A DNA stretch of 41,990 bases. Origin: an uncultured Verrucomicrobiales bacterium (lineage in GTDB: Bacteria; Verrucomicrobiota; Verrucomicrobiia; Verrucomicrobiales; DEV007). Position numbers and translations under genes: made by a program. Positions 24,040 through 32,261 of the stretch are shown here, one piece after another. Location: positions 1 through 41,990 of the forward strand of contig CALAIY010000114.1 of NCBI GenBank assembly GCA_937922595.1. The letters run 5' to 3'. Under the pieces are notes generated by a model that was not told where the DNA came from, searched no databases, and saw only the letters and a program-made list of their open reading frames with translations. Numbering within the stretch: the first letter of the stretch is position 1; each line of letters opens with the position of its first letter.

Positions 24040-26937
24040 ATGAAACACTCGTCGCTTCGCCCCACATTCCGGCGCGTCCTTCCTCCCGCACTCTTTCTTG
24101 CCGGCTCCCTTGCATTTTTGCCCACACTTACGGCGCAAGATATCGGAGGCGATTTCCAGCGTGCGGTAGTCCAGATGGAGGCCAGAGACTGGCCAACAGC
24201 CAAGACCGCGCTCGACGAACTCATCAAGCAGTATGATGGAGGAGGCATCAATGCTGCCGAGGAATTCGGGCCACGCTTCGGAGCTATCTACTTCCACCGC
24301 GCCCTCTGTAATTTCGAACTCAAAGATTACGCCGCTGCTATTGTGGATTTCGATACGTGTATCGAGAGATTTGCCAATAAGCCAGACACCGCTGCCACGG
24401 ATAGAAACACCTATACGAAACAGGCAGTTTTTCGCAAAGCAGGAGCACTCCAATATTCTGGGCAATACGAAGAAGCGATTGCTACGCTCAAGAAATTCTT
24501 AAAAAGCAAGCCTGAGGAAGGTTCCTACTCGAAAGGTGCCTATCTTTTAAGTCTTGGTACCTGCCAGGCGAAAATCGGGAACAACGCAGAGGCCACCAAG
24601 ACGTTTGGTACACTTTTTGATAATGCCAAAGCCTACGGGATGAAGCCAGGACAGCTTCTTTTCGCCTTGCGTCAGCTTGTCGATGGCTGGATTCGTAGTG
24701 GAATAGAATCTGAAAAAGACGCGCACGCATTTCTTGATCAATACGGCTCGCTCCTGAATGCTAGCCCCTGGGAGATTGCCTCAAGCCGGAGTGATCTCGG
24801 GATGCTACAGCTGGGGAAAGCTGCAAATGATGCGGAGATGTATCCTTTAGCGATTCGTCTTCTCGGTTTTGTTCCGAAGACGAGTGATATTATCTCTGAA
24901 ATTCAGCAGCGCGCAGCGCGTTACCCGAAAGTACCTACCAAGATTCAGGCTGAAATTGATAAATATAAAGCGCTCGCCGCAGGAGATCCAAATGAGGTGC
25001 GCGCCCTGAGCCAGATTGCCACCGCCTACGATAAACTCGGCAATTCACGCGTTGCCTATGTGATTTACGATTTCGTTGTAAAGAACTATCCCAATACCAG
25101 CTTTCGCCCTCAGATACTTTATGGCGTAGTTGCTATGGCAAGCAAGATTGGAGACCTTGCCGCAATTCAAAGTTACGGAGACACATTCCTTGCTGAATTT
25201 CCTGAGCATGGGCTCAGTAAAGACATCTCGGCACTCATGCTTGGGCAGCTCTTTAAAGACCGTAAGTATGAGGAATCGCTTAGCTTGGCGCGTACCGTAC
25301 GTAAAACGATGCCTACTGGATCGCCTCAGCGCGAGCTTCCAGATTTCGTGGCAGGAGGCTCTCTTTACTACCTAGGGCGCTATACTGAGGCAGAGACTGA
25401 ATTTGCCGATCACTTGAAAAGCTACCCCGAAAGTAAATTCGGTGAAAGTATTCGCTACTTCCAATCTGCGAATCTAGTGAAGCTTGCTCGCTGGAGTGAC
25501 GCCTCAAGTAAGCTCGATGCATTTCTGAAAGACTTTCCAGAATCGATCTATGTCGATACCGCGCTTTATGAGCGCGCCGTCGTTCACTTCTATGGTGGTG
25601 GAGATACCGAGTTGGCCTCGGCTCTTGCGAAGTTGGATAAAGTGGCCAGCGACTTTCCGGATTCTCAGGTCTCCGATTCCGCGCAGTTACTTCGTGGAGA
25701 TATTTTGCTCAGGCAGGAAAAAATTGCGGATGCCGCGAAGGCATATCAGGAAGCAATCAGCTTTGCACAAAAGCTCGATCACTCTCCAATCGAGGCGGCA
25801 GCACTTGCCCAACTCGTGAATGTGTCTGCGCAAGAGGGCGATGACGCAAAGACCATTGAGTATTTCGAGCGGTTTGAGAAAGGCTTCGCCAATAGTCCTC
25901 AGCGGGCGATCACGCTCGTCACCGCGCTGCCTGCGCTCAAAAAAGTGGGTCGCTCCGAAGAAGGTCTCGGTAAAATGGAAGAGATTATCAAAAATCTCGG
26001 ATCGATGCCCGATTCGGAAGAGATGGAGAAGGTCGTAAATACCTACGCCCAAGAATTCATTGAGATGAAAGGTGCCGATGCGCTGATCGATCGCATCCGT
26101 GAGCTTGAGAAAGACGTGGTCGGGAATGTCCCGCTCGTCGCATGGCTTACCATGGCTCGTATTCGCGTCCTCGAAGACCCGGCAAACAAAGATGCCTTCA
26201 AAAAGCGTGAGGCACGAATCAAAGTCGCCTATAACGACATTCAGACACTTCCCAAGGCTCAACTTGCCAATTCGATCAAAGACCAAGTCGGGCGCAACCT
26301 CGTTCGCCAGGGCAATGCTGAACTTGCCCGCCCGTGGTTCCAGGCAATCATCGATGGTAATCTCGCCGATTACAAAGACAGTGCAGTGCTGGGTCTTGCC
26401 ACGGCAGATGCGGCTTCCGGAAAGAAGGCGAATCGTGAGAGTGCGATCGCTGGCTTCCGCCGAGTGATTCGTGAGTTTGAAACGGCGAAACTCCAAGAGG
26501 AAGCAACGCTCGGCCTCGCTCGTTTATTATCTGATTCTGGAGAATACAAAAAAGCGCTCGAAGAAGGATGGGCTCCTTATGTGAAGAACAGGAGTTGGGC
26601 AAAAGCCAGAGCGGAAGCGAATTTCAAGAAAGCGGAAGCTCACGATAAGCTCGGCCAAGTCGATGATGCTCTCAATGGTTACATGATCGGCGTTGTAGGT
26701 GCTTTTAGAAGTACCATTCAATACTCCGCTCCTGCCTGGCTTCGTGCAGCCGAGCTCGATTACGGGAAAGGAAATAAGGAAAACGCCTATAAAATGATCG
26801 ATGATATGGTGATCCGAATGGGGCACCTCGTCGGTAATGAGAAGGACGTGACTGATTCTATCCGTAAAGCCATCCGGGCTCGAGATAACTGGGCATCAGA
26901 GCTTGGTAAAACCACCACTCCACCTGCGGGCTCATAA
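24040..26937 (+). CDS. Large secreted tetratricopeptide-repeat protein
   Basis: This 965-residue protein has a signal peptide (about 1-32, ending PTLTA) and then almost continuous helical repeats of TPR/Sel1-like pattern to the C-terminus. Examples are YFHRALCNFELKDYAAAIVD, GALQYSGQYEEAIATLKKFL, VAGGSLYYLGRYTEAETEF and LLRGDILLRQEKIADAAKAY. No catalytic motif, lipobox or membrane segment was seen, so it is likely a soluble periplasmic scaffold. Its place directly after exbB-exbD-exbD suggests it is the working partner of that proton-driven complex. TPR proteins such as CpoB serve the Tol system in other bacteria, though CpoB is far smaller. Confidence 0.88.
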   Translation: MKHSSLRPTFRRVLPPALFLAGSLAFLPTLTAQDIGGDFQRAVVQMEARDWPTAKTALDELIKQYDGGGINAAEEFGPRFGAIYFHRALCNFELKDYAAAIVDFDTCIERFANKPDTAATDRNTYTKQAVFRKAGALQYSGQYEEAIATLKKFLKSKPEEGSYSKGAYLLSLGTCQAKIGNNAEATKTFGTLFDNAKAYGMKPGQLLFALRQLVDGWIRSGIESEKDAHAFLDQYGSLLNASPWEIASSRSDLGMLQLGKAANDAEMYPLAIRLLGFVPKTSDIISEIQQRAARYPKVPTKIQAEIDKYKALAAGDPNEVRALSQIATAYDKLGNSRVAYVIYDFVVKNYPNTSFRPQILYGVVAMASKIGDLAAIQSYGDTFLAEFPEHGLSKDISALMLGQLFKDRKYEESLSLARTVRKTMPTGSPQRELPDFVAGGSLYYLGRYTEAETEFADHLKSYPESKFGESIRYFQSANLVKLARWSDASSKLDAFLKDFPESIYVDTALYERAVVHFYGGGDTELASALAKLDKVASDFPDSQVSDSAQLLRGDILLRQEKIADAAKAYQEAISFAQKLDHSPIEAAALAQLVNVSAQEGDDAKTIEYFERFEKGFANSPQRAITLVTALPALKKVGRSEEGLGKMEEIIKNLGSMPDSEEMEKVVNTYAQEFIEMKGADALIDRIRELEKDVVGNVPLVAWLTMARIRVLEDPANKDAFKKREARIKVAYNDIQTLPKAQLANSIKDQVGRNLVRQGNAELARPWFQAIIDGNLADYKDSAVLGLATADAASGKKANRESAIAGFRRVIREFETAKLQEEATLGLARLLSDSGEYKKALEEGWAPYVKNRSWAKARAEANFKKAEAHDKLGQVDDALNGYMIGVVGAFRSTIQYSAPAWLRAAELDYGKGNKENAYKMIDDMVIRMGHLVGNEKDVTDSIRKAIRARDNWASELGKTTTPPAGS

Positions 26938-26958
26938 ACGCTGAGACGATATCTAAAG

Positions 26959-27831
26959 ATGAAACTCCTCCTCCCACTTTCTTTCGCAATCCTCGCTGTA
27001 TCTGCAGCCCATGCGAAACCACTTAAAGGCCAAATCAACGTCAAGGGACGCAACGCTGCTCAGGCTTTCTTCATTGTCTCTATCGACGAAAAGAAGGTTA
27101 CCTTCAGTAATTCCCCGACTGGTTCGGGCGCTAAGACTCTGCCGTTGAATAAAGTAGATAGTATCAGTTTTATATCTCCCGAAGGTTGGGAGGAAGCTGA
27201 TTCATCCTATGAAAAGGGGGAGTTTGAAACTGCGGCTAGCCGCTTCGGAAAGCTTGCTGACGAGTATTCGAATATTGCTCTTTTCTCCGATAGCTATGGT
27301 GCTCGCGCCCGCTACTTCGAGATGGAGAGCCTTCGTAAGCTTGGGAATTCTAAGGATTTGGCCAAGGCCGTCACAAAAATGAAGAAGTCTGGGATTAAGC
27401 TCGATGCCTCTTACGACGACCAGCTTAGTCTTTATTCCGCCTGGGCTGCGGCAGGAAAAAAGGACTGGAAAGAACTTAAAAAGATCATGGCAACCTATGA
27501 GAAGCCTGTGATTGATGAGGGGGCGATTCCAGAGATTAAAGAGCTCCCGTCTGCTCAGTTTGTCCAAGTGGCCTACCTTCGCGGGCTTCTCTACAAGGGA
27601 ATGGATGCGAAAGCGGAAGCCCTTAAAGATTTTACTCAAGCAATGGTGCTAAATTTTGGCCAAGAGTCCGCAGTGGCTGGCCAGGCCACTCTCGCTGCTC
27701 TCGATATTCTCGCCGAAGATCCTGAGGCAAACAAAAACGAGGCCTACGCTCTCACCCAAGTTTATAAAGCGCAGTTCGGAGGTGGTAAGCTTCCGAGCAA
27801 GTATGAGGCGCTGGCGAAAAAGCCTGAATAG
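26959..27831 (+). CDS. Secreted repeat-type protein, partner of the TPR protein
   Basis: This 290-residue protein has a signal peptide (1-19, ending SAAHA). A short beta-type domain (about 20-70) follows, with FFIVSIDEKKVTF and LNKVDSISFISPEGW, and then helical TPR-like repeats to the end (ADSSYEKGEFETAASRFGKL, YLRGLLYKGMDAKAEALKDF). It has no membrane anchor. It follows the large TPR gene by 21 bases and is the last gene of the exbB block, stopping 15 bases from the convergent antiporter gene. Its N-terminal part resembles domains that sense or bind small ligands in other envelope proteins, but no family can be named. Confidence 0.78.
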   Translation: MKLLLPLSFAILAVSAAHAKPLKGQINVKGRNAAQAFFIVSIDEKKVTFSNSPTGSGAKTLPLNKVDSISFISPEGWEEADSSYEKGEFETAASRFGKLADEYSNIALFSDSYGARARYFEMESLRKLGNSKDLAKAVTKMKKSGIKLDASYDDQLSLYSAWAAAGKKDWKELKKIMATYEKPVIDEGAIPEIKELPSAQFVQVAYLRGLLYKGMDAKAEALKDFTQAMVLNFGQESAVAGQATLAALDILAEDPEANKNEAYALTQVYKAQFGGGKLPSKYEALAKKPE

Positions 27832-27846
27832 GGATATTCCATCCCA

Positions 27847-29706
27847 CTAGCCCTGCGTGTTTTTCACTTCGGCTCCAGGGGTGATGAGGGCGATGATTTG
27901 ATCGCCAGCTTTCGGGGTGATTTCGGCGTCGGCGGCGAAGATGCGGAGTTTGCCTTCGGCGGTGATGAGGAAGAGTGGAAGCGGGGGGCGGTTGCCTACG
28001 GTGTTGCGTTCGAAGAAGTTTTCGTAAGTGAATTCTTCGGTGATATTGGTCTTTTTGACCTTTGATCCGCCACGGAAGCGGGCGTCGAGATCATCGTAGG
28101 TGAGGACGTCTGAGAAAAGGGTGCGAGACCGGAATTCGGCGGCGACCTTTTTTTCCATTTTTTCTGAGCTGGCTTCGGTATTGATGCTGTAGATGTTTTC
28201 GGTGCCGAAGTGGTGGCGGAAGTGGATGCTTGCGAGTGAATTGATCTCGGGGTTTGGCGTCATTGCGATGAGGCGGCCGATTCCTACGAGATTGAGCTCT
28301 TCTTCAATTTCGCCTGAGATGATGGAGCCGGAGTGGGCGTCGATTCCGGCAAGCTTTGCGGCGGAGATATTGCTTCGGTTGGTGTCGACGACGAGGGTGC
28401 GAATTCCTCCATCTTTGATGGTCTCAGCTATTGCACGAATGAGCGGGGTGGCACCGGCGAAGAGGATGCCTTGGGGCTCTGCTGAGGATACTTTGAGAGC
28501 TTTGGCGAGAGGAGAGGCTCCAAGTCCGTAGATGGCGACGGTGCCTACGATGAGGAAGAAGGTGACGGGGACGAGTTGATCGGCTCCGGGGATGCCTGCG
28601 GCGGCGAGGCGATCTGCGAAAACGGATGCGACGGCGGCGGCGACGATTCCGCGTGGGGCTATTCCGGCGAGGAAGGCGCGCTCGCGGCTTAAAAGTGGGC
28701 TGCCGATCGTGGAGAGGTAGACGCCGATGGGGCGGATAAGGACGAGGATGAAAAGGAGGGCGACTGAGGCGGCCCATGGGACTTGATCGAGCTGTTCACG
28801 GGAGAGGCGGGCAGCTAGGACGATGAAGAGGACGGAGATGAGGAGGACTCGGAGGTTTTCTTTGAATTCGAGGATGTGGGCGGTTTTTACCGAGCGCTGG
28901 TTGGCTAGGGCGATTCCCATTGCGGTTACTGCGACGAGTCCGGCTTCGTGCTGGAGGTGATCGGAGAGGGCGAAGGATCCTACGGTGAGTGCGAGGGTGA
29001 TTGGGCTCTGGAGGTAATCTGGGATCCAGTAGCGCTTCAGGGCGAAGTAGAGGATCCCTGCGCCGAGGAGGCCGATGAGGCCGCCGATTCCGATGACTTT
29101 GAGTGAGATCAGGAGGGCGTGGGAGAAGGCGACGCCGCTGCCGGCGAGCCCTCCTGCGGCGACGATCTCGAAAACGATCAGCGCGAGCATGGCTCCGATG
29201 GGATCGATCACGATTCCTTCCCATTTGAGCACTGAGCCAACTTGTTTTGAGGGTCTCACATGCCGGAGTAGCGGTGCGATCACGGTGGGGCCGGTGACGG
29301 TAAAGATGGCTCCCAAGAGGAAGCTGATTCCCCAGCTCCAGCCGAGGGTGAAGTGGGTGGCGAGCGCGACGAGGATCATCGTCACTGCGGAGCCGAGGGT
29401 GACGAGCCGCCAGACGACGGGGCCGGTTTCTTTGATTTCGGAAAATTTCAGGCTGAGCCCGCCTTCAAAAAGGATAATGGCTACTGCGAGGGCGACTACG
29501 GGCATGAGCAGATCACCGGCGAGTGCATCGGGCGATACGAGGCCGGTCACGGGACCGAGCACGAAGCCGGCTACGAGGAGCATGAGGATGGAGGGAATCT
29601 TGATCCTCCAGGCGAGCAGCTGTGCGGCCAAGCCGGTCGCGACAATGATGGCGAGCGATGAGAGCTCGTTAAGAACGGGGAGATCTACTGAGGTGGGGTC
29701 TGACAC
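27847..29706 (-). CDS. Sodium/proton antiporter of the CPA1 type with C-terminal nucleotide-binding domain
   Basis: This 619-residue protein has a membrane domain of about 12-13 segments (residues about 15-400), with FTVTGPTVIAPLLRHVRPS and the ion-site block LKWEGIVIDPIGAML. A cytoplasmic Rossmann/RCK-like half follows (about 405-615), including TLVVDTNRSNISAAKLAG and a late domain with AGDQIIALITPG. This layout is that of NhaP-like cation:proton antiporters that exchange Na+ or K+ for H+ to control pH and salt. It is the last gene of a six-gene minus-strand run starting at bamD. Confidence 0.9.
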   Translation of the reverse strand: MSDPTSVDLPVLNELSSLAIIVATGLAAQLLAWRIKIPSILMLLVAGFVLGPVTGLVSPDALAGDLLMPVVALAVAIILFEGGLSLKFSEIKETGPVVWRLVTLGSAVTMILVALATHFTLGWSWGISFLLGAIFTVTGPTVIAPLLRHVRPSKQVGSVLKWEGIVIDPIGAMLALIVFEIVAAGGLAGSGVAFSHALLISLKVIGIGGLIGLLGAGILYFALKRYWIPDYLQSPITLALTVGSFALSDHLQHEAGLVAVTAMGIALANQRSVKTAHILEFKENLRVLLISVLFIVLAARLSREQLDQVPWAASVALLFILVLIRPIGVYLSTIGSPLLSRERAFLAGIAPRGIVAAAVASVFADRLAAAGIPGADQLVPVTFFLIVGTVAIYGLGASPLAKALKVSSAEPQGILFAGATPLIRAIAETIKDGGIRTLVVDTNRSNISAAKLAGIDAHSGSIISGEIEEELNLVGIGRLIAMTPNPEINSLASIHFRHHFGTENIYSINTEASSEKMEKKVAAEFRSRTLFSDVLTYDDLDARFRGGSKVKKTNITEEFTYENFFERNTVGNRPPLPLFLITAEGKLRIFAADAEITPKAGDQIIALITPGAEVKNTQG

Positions 29707-29715
29707 CCGGAACCA

Positions 29716-30336
29716 TTACGCATCTTGGAGCCGCCGCACGAAACTTTTGATCCGGTGGGGTCGCCAGACGTTGCTGAAGGTGACGTCGTCTCCATCGGAG
29801 CCGGCGGTGGAGAATTCTACGGTGCCGACGCCGAAGAGCCCTAGGAAGCCTTGCTTGGTGACGTTGATCGCACGGATATCGATGATGCGGACTTCTTTTG
29901 AGCTTTTGTAAAACCACCCGGAAATGTGTTCGACGCGTTTTTCTGAGACGACGTAGTCGTGGCAGGTGCGTTCGAAGAGTGCGTAGATGAGGATCATCGA
30001 AAAGACTGTGATTCCCGCGAATCCATACCACGCACTTTCAGCGGAGAACCACCATCCTACGGCAACGGCGATGAGCCCAAAGATGAGGGTCGGGAAATAG
30101 CAGAGAAGGGAAGGGTGCGCGATGAGGAGTGTCTTCGGGCGATGCTTCGTCTGCTCTGAGGGCTCGGTGTCGGGCTCGTCTTCGAAGAGTTCTCCGACGA
30201 AAAATGGAGTTGGATCTCCGTCTTCGATACAGAGCGTGGAGGGATCGAGCCGGCCGGAGTGAATCATGTCGGCGAGCTGGTCTTCAGAAAACGGCCCGTC
30301 GCGCGAGCCGTCGCGGAGCAGGGTGAATCCGGTCAC
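29716..30336 (-). CDS. GYF-like and bacterial PH domain membrane protein
   Basis: This 206-residue protein starts with a GYF_2-type domain (about 1-55, LLRDGSRDGPFSEDQLADMI). Two membrane segments follow (about 75-118, LLCYFPTLIFGLIAVAVGWW and YGFAGITVFSMILIYALF), then a bacterial PH (DUF304-like) domain (about 128-205) with HISGWFYKSSKEVRIIDI and TAGSDGDDVTFSNV. Such proteins are small membrane-associated factors of unknown function. The GTG start at 30336 overlaps the stop of the YbjN-like gene (GTGA), so the two are coupled. Confidence 0.78.
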   Translation of the reverse strand: MTGFTLLRDGSRDGPFSEDQLADMIHSGRLDPSTLCIEDGDPTPFFVGELFEDEPDTEPSEQTKHRPKTLLIAHPSLLCYFPTLIFGLIAVAVGWWFSAESAWYGFAGITVFSMILIYALFERTCHDYVVSEKRVEHISGWFYKSSKEVRIIDIRAINVTKQGFLGLFGVGTVEFSTAGSDGDDVTFSNVWRPHRIKSFVRRLQDA

Positions 30337-30845
30337 GGCGTTCCCGCATCAGCGGAGGGCGGGGGAGGGGGGATGAGATTTTCGCGGGCGACGAGCTCTG
30401 CGATATCGAGAGTGGCGAGTTTTTCGAGAGGTGTGCGCGTGAGCAGGGTGAGTGCGGGGGTGATGCGATCCATCTCGGCGATGGCGGCGTGGACGAGTCC
30501 GGCGATGATCGCGGTATCCGCCGTTTCCCCGGGGAAGAGATTTGTGGCGCGGAAGAGTATGGTGCCATCATCGAAGGCTATTTCGAAGGCTCCTACGGTG
30601 AGGCCGATGTTGGCGCGCATGAGTAATTCTCCGGCGTGGTGGCGGTATTTTCCGGAGATGGGGGCTCCGTGTCGTGAGACAACGGAAATGGCATTGAGCT
30701 TTGCAAACGCCTGTACGTGAAGTGGCACTCGGGTATGATGTGCATCGAATTGTGCTTCGATCACTTCTTGTCCTTCCACGCGATGGCCGTGCCAGTCTTT
30801 TTCGGCGAAGGCGATGGTGATCGCTTCAAATGTGGGGGAGTCCAT
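30333..30845 (-). CDS. YbjN domain-containing protein
   Basis: This 170-residue cytoplasmic protein has the chaperone-like alpha/beta pattern of the YbjN/type III chaperone superfamily. Seen are an N-terminal helix-strand part and the block LMRANIGLTVGAFEIAFDDGT, then TNLFPGETADTAIIAGLVHAAIAEMDRI split across about 100-130. The C-terminus is a proline-rich tail. Members are poorly defined and some act as regulators. It starts 34 bases after rsmI and ends in a four-base overlap with the GYF-PH gene. Confidence 0.72.
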   Translation of the reverse strand: MDSPTFEAITIAFAEKDWHGHRVEGQEVIEAQFDAHHTRVPLHVQAFAKLNAISVVSRHGAPISGKYRHHAGELLMRANIGLTVGAFEIAFDDGTILFRATNLFPGETADTAIIAGLVHAAIAEMDRITPALTLLTRTPLEKLATLDIAELVARENLIPPPPPSADAGTP

Positions 30846-30879
30846 GGAGCGATTCTAGCGGGGAAGCCGCTTGGACCAA

Positions 30880-31593
30880 TTACTTTCGCTCGGTAAGCCC
30901 AATCCACTTGGGGAGTTTTTGTCCTGCTATGACGAGGACAATTTCTCCTTTTGGTGGGCGCTCAGTGTAATGTGCGAGTAGCTCACTCGGTGTGCCTCGG
31001 CGGTATTCCTGATGGCGCTTGGTCAGCTCGCGAGCGACGCAGATCGGATGCGCGGGTGCGAGTTCGGCTAAGACGGCGAGTGTTTTTACCAGGCGGTGGG
31101 GAGATTCGTAAAAGAGGCTTGATTCTTTTCGCTCGAGCGCGGCTTCGATATCACGTTTTCTTCCGCCACTTTTCGGGGGGAGGAATCCACCGAAGAAAAA
31201 TGCGGTGTCGCAGAGCACGGAGCCTACTGCTGCTAGCGGCACGGCGCTTGCGCCTGGGAGGATATCATAGGGGATTTCCGCGCGCAGACATGCTTGGAGA
31301 AACCGCCCTCCTGGATCGGAGATCCCTGGCATTCCGGCGTCGCTCACGAGGGCGACGGTTTTCCCGGCCTGCATTTCGCCGATCATTTCCTCGGCGCGAT
31401 GGTTTTCGTTGTGCGCGTGAAGGCTCACGACGCGTGGCGGCGAAATTTCGTGGTGGTTGAAGAGGCGCCTTGAATGGCGCGTGTCTTCACAGGCGATGAT
31501 GTCCGCCGATTTCAGAGCTTCGAGCGCTCGGAGAGTGATATCGCCGAGGTTCCCGATGGGGGTGGGGACGATGGTGAGCGTTCCCGGTTCCAC
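30880..31593 (-). CDS. rsmI: 16S rRNA (cytidine(1402)-2'-O)-methyltransferase
   Basis: This 237-residue enzyme of the tetrapyrrole-methylase fold 2'-O-methylates C1402 of 16S rRNA with SAM. Diagnostic blocks are LTIVPTPIGNLGDITLRAL at the N-terminus, CEDTRHSRRLFNHHEI, VALVSDAGMPGISDPG, and PGASAVPLAAVGS. The later FLPPKSGGRKRDI and YESPHRLVKTL are also present. It is shorter than E. coli RsmI at the C-terminus. It lies 6 bases after the lptE-like gene, inside the bamD-lptE-rsmI run. Confidence 0.96.
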   Translation of the reverse strand: MEPGTLTIVPTPIGNLGDITLRALEALKSADIIACEDTRHSRRLFNHHEISPPRVVSLHAHNENHRAEEMIGEMQAGKTVALVSDAGMPGISDPGGRFLQACLRAEIPYDILPGASAVPLAAVGSVLCDTAFFFGGFLPPKSGGRKRDIEAALERKESSLFYESPHRLVKTLAVLAELAPAHPICVARELTKRHQEYRRGTPSELLAHYTERPPKGEIVLVIAGQKLPKWIGLTERK

Positions 31594-31599
31594 GTGGGG

Positions 31600-32226
31600 T
31601 TATTCTTCGCCAATGCGGTTTCCGCGACCAGCATCCTGACCTTCGCGGATGCGACGGAGTTGGCGGCGCTCGTCTTCATCGAAGCTGCCGACGTTGCCAT
31701 CTTCACCTGGCCAACCTTCTGAGAGGCGGGATACGAGGTCGAAGGCGATTTCGCGGGAAATTTCGTCGAATGCCTGGCGCTCGGAGAGCTGGAAATTGGG
31801 ATCGAGGAAGATGTTGGTATCGCCGGAGACTTTGCCTTTGTTGAGGGTGAGGCCGGTGGCGTTGTCGATGAGTTCGTATTCTACTTCGGTGCGGACGCGG
31901 AGTTCGCGGCTGCGGAGGGTGTTGAAGCGGGCTGAGCGGAGTTGCCTGCGCTCGGTTCGGAGGATGGTGCAGCGAAGTACGGCATCCGAGTCTTCGACGC
32001 GTGAGATGGTGTAAGTGCCATCATTCTGAAATTGCTTCACCGCTTCACCTGTCATCAAAACCGCGAGGCGAGGCTCAAGGGTATCGTTTTTAAATGTGGG
32101 GATCGCGATATTCGAGATCGCTTCGAACTCGGCGGGCTTATTGGAACCGAGCGAGTAACCAGCGCAGCTGGCGAAGAGAAGAGCGGAGGATGAGACCAGC
32201 GCGAGCGCTGCGGTGCGGAGATTCAT
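31600..32226 (-). CDS. lptE: LptE-like outer-membrane lipoprotein
   Basis: This 208-residue protein has a lipoprotein signal (lipobox FASC, Cys21) followed by AGYSLGS, then ISNIAIPTFKNDTLEPRLA and AVKQFQNDGTYTI, which match LptE-family lipoproteins. LptE partners LptD in inserting LPS into the outer membrane. The C-terminal part is charged and probably disordered. The gene sits between the BamD-like gene (35 bases upstream) and rsmI, so two outer-membrane biogenesis factors share an apparent transcript. LptD was not seen in the window. Confidence 0.82.
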   Translation of the reverse strand: MNLRTAALALVSSSALLFASCAGYSLGSNKPAEFEAISNIAIPTFKNDTLEPRLAVLMTGEAVKQFQNDGTYTISRVEDSDAVLRCTILRTERRQLRSARFNTLRSRELRVRTEVEYELIDNATGLTLNKGKVSGDTNIFLDPNFQLSERQAFDEISREIAFDLVSRLSEGWPGEDGNVGSFDEDERRQLRRIREGQDAGRGNRIGEE

Positions 32227-32261
32227 TGAAGAGTGAATTCTGAAAAGTGAATTGTGAAATT

